Source: Planctomycetaceae bacterium
GTDB lineage: Bacteria; Planctomycetota; Planctomycetia; Pirellulales; Thermoguttaceae
Assembly: GCA_003532715.1 (NCBI GenBank)
Contig: DOEZ01000236.1
Coordinates: forward strand, 1 to 7,260
DNA: 7,260 nucleotides
Direction: 5' to 3'
Notes under the pieces: model-generated
What the model was told of the DNA's origin: nothing
The model's database searches: none
The model's input: only the letters and a program-made list of their open reading frames with translations
Shown: positions 1 to 5,727 of the stretch, one piece after another
How positions within the stretch are numbered: position 1 is the stretch's first letter
Layout: each line of letters opens with the position of its first letter
Position numbers and translations under genes: made by a program

Positions 1-36
1 TTTTCCGAGTTTGGCAAAGGCGCCGTGCAACCATGA
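1..36 (+). CDS. 3' end of an upstream gene, probably the ABC ATPase partner (partial)
   Basis: Frame 1 is open from the window edge and ends in TGA at 34-36, giving the C-terminal residues FSEFGKGAVQP. The stop overlaps the ATG of the permease gene at 33 in an ATGA arrangement, a common sign of translational coupling inside an operon. ABC-2 permease genes often follow the gene for their ATP-binding subunit, so an ATPase is the natural guess, but eleven residues carry no diagnostic motif and the identity is inference only. Confidence 0.5.
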   Translation, partial: FSEFGKGAVQP

Positions 37-2318
37 TTCGACCCTATTGGACGGTCATCAAGGATTCGTTCGCCGAAGCATTCGCGTCGCGCGTGCTGTG
101 GATTCTCTTCGGCGTACTCACGCTTATCCTGCTCGCCATCGCCCCTCTCGGTCTGGGACAGCAACGTGCGTCGAAGCTCCATCGCAACGGCATTAGCGAC
201 TGGCCCGGGCTGGTCGCTCAGATCAAACAGCAGTCCGTTGGCGACGCACCTTCGCCCGGCAAACGCATCTGGACGCTGGCCGGCGACGACTTTCGAAGCG
301 CCATCGACGGCGCTGTCCGCGAACACGGCCCTCCCGAGTTGTCCTACGAGACCGCCACAATCCTGATCGACGAATTTAACAGGCTGGTCGGCCGGCCCGA
401 CTTTTTCGACGAGGCCTCCTGGTCGCGCGTTGAGTTGGACCAGCAGTGGCGAGACCTGATCGCGGCGGGCGTCGAGAACCTGTCGAAGGACGATCTGAGC
501 CATCTGAATCGACGGCTCTTTCACACGGCTTTTCCGACGGTCTTCGCCCGCGCGGCCGACGAGGAACTCCAGATCACGTATTTCCACTGGACCGTCGGTT
601 CGCCGATTGCCATCAGCCGGCGGCTTGCCGAGCCGTTCATCAACCGGATACTTGCCCTGGTGATGACCTTTTTCGTCGGTATACTGACTGTGTTCGTCGG
701 CATTCTCGTCACCGCGCCGATCATTCCCAATATGTTCGAGGCCGGGGCGATCGACCTGCTGCTGAGTAAGCCGGTCGGCCGTTCGCTGCTGTTTCTGACC
801 AAGTTCTTCGGCGGCTGCGCGTTTATCCTGTTGAACGGCGCCTACTTCATCGTCGGCCTGTGGCTCATCGCGGGCATTCGCTTTGGCCTGTGGAATCACG
901 CCATGTTCTGGTGTATTCCCGTGTTTCTGTTTCTGTTCACGGTCTACTACTCGGTTTCGGCGTTGGCCGCCGTGCGCTGGAAGAACGCGATCGTGTCCGT
1001 CGTCATCACCATTCTCTTCTGGGCCGCCTGCTTCACCGTGGGATCGGCGAAACATCTAATCGAAAACGTCTTCCTCCGGCCTGCTCGCATCGTCCGGATC
1101 GTGCCGACCGACGGGGCGCTAATGGTAGTCAGCCAGTCGGGCGCGTTCTCCGAGTGGCGAGCCGGCGAGTGGGAAACCATGGTCAAGTCGGATCAGCCGG
1201 GCGGCCCCTTCGGCCCGAACCGCGTCCTGGTCGGGCCGGTGTTCGATGCGAAGCACGACAGCCTCCTCTATTTCCGCGAACCTCGGCGGCGACGGTTCTC
1301 GTTGCTCGGCGGCGGCGCGAGCCTGAAGAAGGTGGCGTGGAAGGACGGAATCTGGGGCGACGAGAGCGGACCATCGCTTCCGTCGGGCGCCTCGTGGCTC
1401 TTTCTCGATCCCGAAGGCCGACCCACCGCCGTCGCCGCCTCGGGCGTGTTTCGCCTCACCGACCGCGCGACCGACGACCAGCCAAAACCAAAGCTCTGGG
1501 GCGTTACGTTGCCGTTCGGAGGCGTCGGGCCCTACGTCCATCTCGGCCCCGAAGCCCCCTTCGCCCTCGAAAGCCCCTTCGCGGCCGCGATGCACCCGAC
1601 CTCGGGCGACGTGGCGACGCATGCGGCCGGCCAACTCCGGTGTCTCCGCCGCGACGAAAAAGGAATGTACCACCAACGCGCCGAGCGGGATTTGGGCGAG
1701 CCCGAGGACCCAGCCGTCTTGGCCTTTGCCGGCGACCGCATCGTCGTGGCCCAATCCGATGGCCGTGTCTTGCTGCTCGATGCCGCCGATCTGACCACGC
1801 GGGCCGAATTGCGTCCTGCCGGCCGAAGCGAACCTCAAGCCGCCGAGGCGACGCGCGACGGCCGTCATTTCGCCGTGCTGTTTCACAACGGCACGTTGGC
1901 GATGTTCGACGCCGAAGGAACCGTTCAGGGCCGTTTTTTCGGCGATGTGTCGGCCGTGGCCTTCGACGGAAGCGAACACTTGTTCGTGGCCGACCGCGAC
2001 ACCCGCGTCACGAAGTATGAACTCCCATCACTCGTCGTGATCGAACGTCACGCCGCGGCCCCGGATCTGCTTCAAGCGGTCTATCGCTACTTCGTCCTGC
2101 CGTTTTACACAATTTTTCCGAAGCCGGGCGAACTCGACGAGGTGGTGGCCTATCTGCTAACCGATCAGACGACCGTCGTGCAAGGCCCGCCCGGTGCGAC
2201 CGACCCGCGCGAGGCTCGAATCAAGATCGATATCCACGGCCCAATATGGAGCAGCCTGGCATTCGTCGTCGTGGTCCTGGGCGTCACGTGCGTGTATTTG
2301 CATCGGATGGACTTCTGA
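33..2318 (+). CDS. ABC-2-type transporter permease with an inserted beta-propeller-like domain
   Basis: This 761-residue protein is predicted to be the membrane subunit of an ABC transporter. Hydrophobic segments lie near residues 20-42, 206-230, 256-281, 291-313, 318-337 and 739-755, which gives six spans with both termini inside. Between spans 2 and 3, residues 236-259 contain EAGAIDLLLSKPVGR followed by a TKFFGG stretch. This matches the cytoplasmic coupling segment typical of NosY/GldF-like ABC-2 permeases (glu-x-gly, then a leu-leu-x-lys-pro-x-x-arg pattern). Loop 43-205 and region 338-738 would both be extracytoplasmic. The second is about 400 residues and has several short repeats of the form 'strand, DG or GD turn, strand' (for example around 563-583, 606-626 and 641-661), resembling WD40/YVTN-type propeller blades. 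Ordinary family members are about 250-500 residues. The ATG overlaps the preceding stop, and a distant AAAGG at 16-20 is the only Shine-Dalgarno-like site, so coupling probably drives initiation. The substrate cannot be told from the sequence. Confidence 0.8.
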   Translation: MIRPYWTVIKDSFAEAFASRVLWILFGVLTLILLAIAPLGLGQQRASKLHRNGISDWPGLVAQIKQQSVGDAPSPGKRIWTLAGDDFRSAIDGAVREHGPPELSYETATILIDEFNRLVGRPDFFDEASWSRVELDQQWRDLIAAGVENLSKDDLSHLNRRLFHTAFPTVFARAADEELQITYFHWTVGSPIAISRRLAEPFINRILALVMTFFVGILTVFVGILVTAPIIPNMFEAGAIDLLLSKPVGRSLLFLTKFFGGCAFILLNGAYFIVGLWLIAGIRFGLWNHAMFWCIPVFLFLFTVYYSVSALAAVRWKNAIVSVVITILFWAACFTVGSAKHLIENVFLRPARIVRIVPTDGALMVVSQSGAFSEWRAGEWETMVKSDQPGGPFGPNRVLVGPVFDAKHDSLLYFREPRRRRFSLLGGGASLKKVAWKDGIWGDESGPSLPSGASWLFLDPEGRPTAVAASGVFRLTDRATDDQPKPKLWGVTLPFGGVGPYVHLGPEAPFALESPFAAAMHPTSGDVATHAAGQLRCLRRDEKGMYHQRAERDLGEPEDPAVLAFAGDRIVVAQSDGRVLLLDAADLTTRAELRPAGRSEPQAAEATRDGRHFAVLFHNGTLAMFDAEGTVQGRFFGDVSAVAFDGSEHLFVADRDTRVTKYELPSLVVIERHAAAPDLLQAVYRYFVLPFYTIFPKPGELDEVVAYLLTDQTTVVQGPPGATDPREARIKIDIHGPIWSSLAFVVVVLGVTCVYLHRMDF

Positions 2319-2360
2319 TTCGTCAATCCGGCTCGGATTCGGATCCGCGATCAATGGCGT

Positions 2361-2378
2361 TCCGGCCGTCTTGCCGGA
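2361..2378. terminator. GC-rich hairpin between convergent genes
   Basis: TCCGGC at 2361-2366 pairs perfectly with GCCGGA at 2373-2378 across a six-base loop. It lies 43 bases after the permease stop and 61 bases after the desulfidase stop on the other strand, so it could slow or end transcription from both sides. There is no run of T on either strand after the stem, so a classic intrinsic terminator is not supported. Confidence 0.3.
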
Positions 2379-2439
2379 CGTCGTGGAGCGGCCGGGAGAG
2401 TCGGATGGGCGATTCGCGGCGGCGCGGTGTCCGTCGCCA

Positions 2440-3747
2440 TTACTTCCCCGGGCCGTGATTGTGCGGGTTCTTCTGTTGAAGAATTCTAAGCACGGCCGGG
2501 TCGACCGAGAACATGCCTTCGAGCGTCACTTGGCTCAGGTTGCGGATGGTGTCCTCGGCCGTGTTGCCGACCATGCCGTCGTCGACGTTCAAGCCGAAAC
2601 CTTCAAGGGCCATAAGTCCCGAGCGGATGGCCGTGTCGACGGCCGTGATGGTCTTCATCGCGCAGCCGGGCTTCGCGCCGTCGCAGATCAACCCGCCCAA
2701 GTCGCCGACCACGTTGTTGACGGCCAGAGTGGTCTTCTCGGCGTCGTTTCCGGCCTGTTGGTGGACGATCGCCACGGCGGCGGCGATGCCGGCGGCCATC
2801 GCGCAACCGCAAATGACCGACAACTCGCCGAGAAAGCACTTGACGTAGGCATTGACCAGGTGGGCGACGGCGATGCTCTCGACGATGCGCCCTCGCTCGA
2901 CGCCCAGTTCGATGCCGATCTGGTAGGGCGTCAGAATGGCGACGATGCCCTGGTTGCCCGAGCCGCCCGAGGTCATCACGGGCCGATCGACGCCGGCCAT
3001 GCGCGCGTCGACGGCCGAGGCCACCAACAGTTTGGTGCGATAGAAGAGATCGGCGGCCAGGTAGCCCCGCTCGTGCATGCGCCGGAGTTGGCCGGCGGTG
3101 CCCGACATTTCTTCGCCGCATTGGGCCATGGCCAGATTCATGTCGATGCCCTGTTCGATGTACCGGCGATCGGCCTCGTCCGCGTCGGGCACGGTGGCAA
3201 GCAGTTCGTGAAGCGTCACGGCTCGCAAGAACGCGCGGTAGGGGAGCGATCCCGACTCGGACCCGGATGCGGCCGTTTGCTCTTCGATCAGGGCGGAACC
3301 GTCTCGCTCCAACAGGACGACGTTCGTATGACCACCCGCCAGAATACACCGTGCCCGGTGCTCGCCGCCGGCCACTTCGGCCTCGACGCGGAAATCGGCG
3401 GCGTCCTCGATGCACTCGCAGCGAGCCTTGCCGTCGCGGCAAAGGGCGGCGGCCGTCACGCACATCGCGGGCGTCACGTCGCGGAGCAACTCGAGGCGAG
3501 CGTCGGGGCGACCCAGCACGGCGCCCAAGGCCGCCGCGATCAGGTTGCCCGTCGCGCCCCCGCTGTGTGGAACCACGACCGTCGCCCCGTTCTTATACGT
3601 GCCGGGATCGACGCGCAGCAAGAGCTGCTCGACCGGCTTGCCCAGGTGCGCTGCGGCGGTCGCCGAGGCGAACGCACAGGCGATCGGCTCGGTGCAGCCC
3701 AACGCGGGATAAACCTCTTGCGACAAGACTTCTTTGAGCAAGTTCAC
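2440..3747 (-). CDS. cyuA: L-cysteine desulfidase (CyuA/YhaM, UPF0597 family)
   Basis: The 435-residue product should break L-cysteine into pyruvate, ammonia and sulfide with a [4Fe-4S] cluster, in the cytoplasm. The N-terminal EVYPALGCTEP (C18), the central SGGSGNQGI (260-268) and the late ICDGAKPGCAMK (C355, C362) are hallmarks of the family, and the length matches E. coli YhaM. C18, C313 or C315, C355 and C362 correspond in spacing to the cluster ligands I recall for the Methanocaldococcus jannaschii enzyme (Cys25, 282, 322, 329), so a full set is present. The start is GTG at 3747, with AAAGG (complement of 3754-3758) six bases upstream, and it places the GCTEP motif where the family has it. 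The gene is alone on its strand, convergent with the permease and with no transporter or regulator beside it here. Older annotations call this family 'serine dehydratase alpha subunit-like'. Physiological substrates other than cysteine are possible. Confidence 0.9.
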   Translation of the reverse strand: MNLLKEVLSQEVYPALGCTEPIACAFASATAAAHLGKPVEQLLLRVDPGTYKNGATVVVPHSGGATGNLIAAALGAVLGRPDARLELLRDVTPAMCVTAAALCRDGKARCECIEDAADFRVEAEVAGGEHRARCILAGGHTNVVLLERDGSALIEEQTAASGSESGSLPYRAFLRAVTLHELLATVPDADEADRRYIEQGIDMNLAMAQCGEEMSGTAGQLRRMHERGYLAADLFYRTKLLVASAVDARMAGVDRPVMTSGGSGNQGIVAILTPYQIGIELGVERGRIVESIAVAHLVNAYVKCFLGELSVICGCAMAAGIAAAVAIVHQQAGNDAEKTTLAVNNVVGDLGGLICDGAKPGCAMKTITAVDTAIRSGLMALEGFGLNVDDGMVGNTAEDTIRNLSQVTLEGMFSVDPAVLRILQQKNPHNHGPGK

Positions 3748-3984
3748 GGAAGACCTTTTTTTCTGATAGCGTGTGATAAGGCAGCCGTTTGACGTGGTTC
3801 TTGACGATCGAAAAAAGGGACCAAGGGGGAAAGGGAAAAAACGATTGGAGATCCGCTTCTCTCGACAGTCGCACCAATCGCCGTCTGCTCCAAATCCCGC
3901 TATTTGCAGGCTCCGAGTCGTACGAGCACTATTCTAGGATTGCCGAGCGGTTCCCGCAACGAATGGCGTGAAGTCTGCCGTAGA

Positions 3985-4006
3985 CGTAGGGTGCGTCGAG
4001 ACGCAC
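3985..4006. repeat. Palindromic repeat unit 1 (GTAGGGTGCGTC type)
   Basis: CGTAGG is followed by GTGCGTC (3991-3997), two bases, and GACGCAC (4000-4006), a perfect 7-bp inverted repeat. The unit recurs in inverted orientation at 4045-4066 with three differences in 22 bases. It resembles a short dispersed intergenic repeat. Genome-wide copy number cannot be seen from this window. Confidence 0.6.
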
Positions 4007-4044
4007 TAATTGGCCCAAGGTCTTACGCGGACGAAGTGCTCTCG

Positions 4045-4070
4045 GTGCGTCCAGACGTACCCTACGATTC
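4045..4070. repeat. Palindromic repeat unit 2, inverted relative to unit 1
   Basis: The reverse complement of 4045-4066 matches unit 1 at 19 of 22 positions. Its internal palindrome is GTGCGTC/GACGTAC with one mismatch. The right part, CAGACGTACCCTACGATTC (4052-4070), is repeated directly as unit 3. Confidence 0.6.
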
Positions 4071-4073
4071 CTT

Positions 4074-4092
4074 CAGACGCACCCCACGATTC
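4074..4092. repeat. Repeat unit 3, partial direct copy of unit 2
   Basis: CAGACGCACCCCACGATTC at 4074-4092 matches 4052-4070 at 17 of 19 positions, three bases after unit 2 ends. Both differences are C/T transitions. It lacks the left half of the palindrome, so it is a truncated copy. Confidence 0.55.
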
Positions 4093-4156
4093 TCCGCACA
4101 CACCCCTCACCCGGGGGTATTTCTGTGGGGCGATCCGCGATTCTGCGTCGCCAACG

Positions 4157-4185
4157 TGGAAAACCGCGACCGTGGCAACTATACT
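4157..4185 (+). promoter_or_regulatory. Sigma-70-like promoter for the membrane protein gene
   Basis: TATACT at 4180-4185 matches the -10 consensus at five of six positions. TGGAAA at 4157-4162 matches the -35 consensus at four of six, with 17 bases between them. Transcription would start near 4192 and leave a leader of about 95 bases before the GTG start at 4288. The -10 sits in a CTATACTGAA context nearly identical to the candidate promoter at 5611-5620. Confidence 0.5.
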
Positions 4186-4231
4186 GAATAGTCAAGAGAG
4201 GCAATACTCAAGACTCAAAAAAGCACCCATT

Positions 4232-4263
4232 CGCGACCGATGGCCGTCTCGGGCCATGTCGCG
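4232..4263 (+). promoter_or_regulatory. Strong leader hairpin upstream of the GTG start
   Basis: CGCGAC (4232-4237) pairs with GTCGCG (4258-4263), and ATGGCC (4240-4245) pairs with GGCCAT (4252-4257). Only CG at 4238-4239 bulges out, and the loop is six bases. This 12-bp GC-rich stem includes the ATG at 4240, so that codon would be hidden. No T run follows, so it is a leader structure rather than a terminator. It may protect the mRNA or influence translation. Confidence 0.55.
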
Positions 4264-4275
4264 GTAATCCGGTCC

Positions 4276-4279
4276 GGAG
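4276..4279 (+). promoter_or_regulatory. Ribosome binding site that decides the GTG start
   Basis: GGAG at 4276-4279 is eight bases from the GTG at 4288, an ideal spacing. No comparable site precedes the in-frame ATG at 4240, which is also buried in a hairpin. Confidence 0.6.
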
Positions 4280-4287
4280 ATGAAGCC

Positions 4288-4746
4288 GTGTCGACCAGCG
4301 ACGATAGCAATCCTGAATTCGAAGACCTGAACCTCGACGATTTTGGAATGCCGGCCGATGGCCTGCCCGATCCGACCGCCCTGGGCGACGACTTTCCCGC
4401 CGAACCGTTGGAGGAGGCCCCGGTCGAGGAAGGCAAATCGAAGAAGAAGGCCAAAAAGGAACGCAAGAAAAAGGAGCCCAAGCCAAAGGCCGTCAAGCAG
4501 CCGAAAGAGCCAAAGGTCAAGAAGCCTTCGTCGGGCAGGCCGGGACTCGTGGCCGCCATGACGCAAGCCAGCCCGTTCACGATTCTCCTGGCGATTGCCT
4601 TCCTCGCGCTACTTATCGCGGTCTACTGCATGGCCATGCAATTGTGGCAGTACGGGGGCGACTACGGGGCGACCAAGGCGAAGCAGCAAGCCTCGCTGCC
4701 GGCCGTCCTGCAGTCTGTCGAAATGGACCAGGCTCGCGTGGTCTAG
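4288..4746 (+). CDS. Hypothetical single-span membrane protein with acidic and lysine-rich N-terminal half
   Basis: I do not recognise this 152-residue protein. From the GTG start it has an acidic, low-complexity first third (about residues 3-48, rich in Asp/Glu and Pro) and then a Lys/Pro-rich stretch (about 51-79, with KKK and KKER clusters). One hydrophobic segment follows at about 97-118 (ILLAIAFLALLIAVYC), then a short tail with YGGDYG and Gln/Ala-rich sequence. The lysine block before the span suggests, by the positive-inside rule, a cytoplasmic N-terminus and an outside C-terminal tail. No enzyme motif or cysteine pair is visible. It has its own promoter-like site and leader hairpin, stands alone, and converges with the zinc-ribbon gene. 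Starting at the ATG at 4240 would add 16 residues but lacks a ribosome binding site. The charge layout suggests a scaffold or anchor role, but that is only a guess. Confidence 0.75.
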   Translation: MSTSDDSNPEFEDLNLDDFGMPADGLPDPTALGDDFPAEPLEEAPVEEGKSKKKAKKERKKKEPKPKAVKQPKEPKVKKPSSGRPGLVAAMTQASPFTILLAIAFLALLIAVYCMAMQLWQYGGDYGATKAKQQASLPAVLQSVEMDQARVV

Positions 4747-4962
4747 CTCGAATTATTCGCCCGGAGGGTGCCACTTCTTGCGGAATTGCCGGCTATGGCT
4801 GAATTCGCGGCTCACACTGCTTGCCGGAAGGGGCATCGGTCCGTAAATGCCGCGATCAGTGCCGTCAGCGCTCGAAGAATTACCTTTTCAGTGGCAAGCA
4901 GTGGCACACCAAATTCAAGGTCATTGCTTCGAGAATAATCCAGGCTTCTTCCGGCTGACGGC
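4747..4962. other. Convergent intergenic region with inverted repeat
   Basis: This 216-base gap separates two gene ends. It carries a perfect 11-bp inverted repeat (4815-4825/4893-4903) and a tandem CAGTGGCA pair. A 44-codon open stretch on the minus strand (about 4887 to 4753) ends in KKWHPPGE. It lacks a convincing start and may be a gene remnant or chance. Confidence 0.5.
4815..4903. repeat. 11-bp perfect inverted repeat, arms 67 bases apart
   Basis: CACTGCTTGCC at 4815-4825 is the exact reverse complement of GGCAAGCAGTG at 4893-4903. The right arm overlaps a tandem pair of CAGTGGCA (4889-4896 and 4899-4906). The arms could be the ends of a small degenerate element or a long-range stem at the convergent mRNA ends. 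No target-site duplication was seen. Confidence 0.45.
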
Positions 4963-5208
4963 CTATTGCGAGGCCATGGCCGCGCGTCGGTTCAGTTGCC
5001 GTGACGTCAACGCCAGCAACCGATCGGCACGTTCCATAAGCGAACCGGGCACCGACCACCGGCTCGATGTCGCATCCGGTTCGTCGCGAGCCGTGAATTC
5101 TCCGCCGCAATGCGAGCATGCGACGTTCCGCCCCAGGTACTCCTCGCGCACTTCAAGCGGGCGACCACAGACGGGACAGCAACAGCGAATGAATGGATAG
5201 CGAAACAT
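4963..5208 (-). CDS. Small zinc-ribbon protein (CxxC-CxxC)
   Basis: The 81-residue product begins MFRYPFIRCCCPVCGRPL and has two CxxC knuckles, C11-C14 (CPVC) and C31-C34 (CSHC), 16 residues apart. This is the layout of a zinc ribbon that would bind one Zn. Two extra cysteines (C9, C10) directly precede the first knuckle. The section EVREEYLGRNVACSHCGGEF resembles short zinc-finger segments that I associate with many planctomycete proteins. Residues 55-81 are charged and leucine-rich (LMERADRLLALTSRQL) and look helical. The ATG at 5208 has AGGGA (complement of 5217-5221) eight bases upstream, which supports both start and strand. The gene is divergent from the PduS-like gene 535 bases away. 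Its role is unknown: nucleic-acid or protein binding are the usual possibilities for zinc ribbons. The opposite strand is also open but carries no recognisable protein pattern. Confidence 0.7.
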   Translation of the reverse strand: MFRYPFIRCCCPVCGRPLEVREEYLGRNVACSHCGGEFTARDEPDATSSRWSVPGSLMERADRLLALTSRQLNRRAAMASQ

Positions 5209-5434
5209 GAGAACGGTCCCTGTTCCCCCACGGGTGAAAAGACGGTGAATAGCTCCGGGTCGGCGGTCCTCCTATGACGTTCAACCCAGGACCTATACGA
5301 ATCCGACCGGCTGGCGGTTCGCGCTTCGTCCAAGGCTTCGTCAGGGCGGTCGTCCGTTGCCCGTCCCTTGGTTCAGACCCTCGCGAAACGCCGTGGGTTC
5401 GGCCCATTCTTGCGAGCATTCACAAGGCAACACC

Positions 5435-5452
5435 AACCCGAAGCGCAAGCGA
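5435..5452. repeat. Planctomycete-type dispersed motif (CCCGAAGCGCAAGCGAG)
   Basis: The stretch AACCCGAAGCGCAAGCGA resembles a short intergenic motif that I recall recurring in planctomycete genomes, often mis-translated as NPKRKRE in spurious proteins. Only one copy is present here, so the call rests on recollection rather than on internal repetition. Confidence 0.35.
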
Positions 5453-5565
5453 GAGGTGCGTAACGACTTATTGTCGCTTCTCACCAACATTGCGAATAAT
5501 CAGCGTTTACTTCACGAATCCCCCAGCTTGGCCCAATCGCGGGAGGTAGAATCTGGGGAAAAATC

Positions 5566-5583
5566 GGGAGTTTCGCTTCTCCC
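5566..5583. promoter_or_regulatory. Hairpin/operator-like inverted repeat just upstream of the PduS promoter
   Basis: GGGAG (5566-5570) and CTCCC (5579-5583) form a 5-bp stem over an eight-base loop, ending five bases before the candidate -35. On the minus strand the stem is followed by GATTTTT, so it could act as a weak terminator for leftward transcription. A second inverted pair, CCCCAG (5521-5526) and CTGGGG (5553-5558), lies just beside it. An operator for the rightward promoter is an alternative reading. Confidence 0.35.
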
Positions 5584-5587
5584 CCGT

Positions 5588-5617
5588 TTGCCGCGCCAGG
5601 TGCCAAAAAGCTATACT
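5588..5617 (+). promoter_or_regulatory. Sigma-70-like promoter for the PduS-BMC genes
   Basis: TTGCCG at 5588-5593 matches the -35 consensus at four of six positions. TATACT at 5612-5617 matches the -10 at five of six, with an 18-base spacer. The predicted start of transcription near 5624 leaves a leader of about 120 bases before the ATG at 5744. Confidence 0.55.
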
Positions 5618-5631
5618 GGAAAACTGCGTTA

Positions 5632-5727
5632 TCCATGCCGTGCCCCGAACTTCGCTGGCGGCATGGAATCCATTGGCCGCCCCCGGCGGTCGGGTTGCGT
5701 GGAACAGATTTGACCGTCCGCCGACGG
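5632..5727 (+). promoter_or_regulatory. Structured 5' leader of the PduS-like gene
   Basis: TCCATGCCG (5632-5640) pairs exactly with CGGCATGGA (5659-5667) over an 18-base loop. CCGCC (5677-5681) can pair with GGCGG (5685-5689) over three bases. CCGTC (5714-5718) pairs with GACGG (5723-5727) over a CGCC tetraloop, ending six bases before the ribosome binding site at 5734. No B12-box or other known riboswitch core was recognised, so this is structure without a named class. Confidence 0.4.

Larger units (their letters stand above)
3748..4287. other. Non-coding gap (540 bases) between divergent genes
   Basis: No credible gene was found here on either strand. The half next to the desulfidase gene contains A/T homopolymer runs (3756-3762, 3811-3816, 3836-3841) and no clear sigma-70-type promoter for that gene. 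The middle holds three related palindromic repeat units (3985-4092). The right end holds a promoter-like site (4157-4185) and a strong leader hairpin (4232-4263) for the rightward gene. Confidence 0.7.

Noticed and set aside
1119..1979. 286-codon minus-strand open frame opposite the permease
   Set aside because: Gly/Arg/His-rich antisense sequence with no motif or ribosome binding site of note.
860..2020. 386-codon plus-strand open frame inside the permease gene
   Set aside because: Arg-rich shifted-frame translation without any domain. The permease frame is continuous through the region.
2194..3792. 532-codon open frame on the plus strand
   Set aside because: It is antisense to the cysteine desulfidase, which has clear family motifs and conserved cysteines. 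The plus frame gives low-complexity, His/Arg/Asp-rich sequence with no recognisable domain and exists because of G/C-rich codon use.
4240..4287. ATG at 4240 as the start of the membrane protein
   Set aside because: No ribosome binding site upstream, and the codon is buried in a stable hairpin. GTG at 4288 has a well-spaced GGAG.
3748..4287. tRNA, small RNA gene or CRISPR array in the gap
   Set aside because: No cloverleaf with a GTTCRA-type T-loop and no regularly spaced direct repeats were found. The three repeat units are close, inverted or partial, without spacers.
4847..5200. 117-codon plus-strand open frame opposite the zinc-ribbon gene
   Set aside because: Ser/Arg/Gln-rich with no motif or ribosome binding site. 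The minus strand gives ordered CxxC pairs and a good ribosome binding site.
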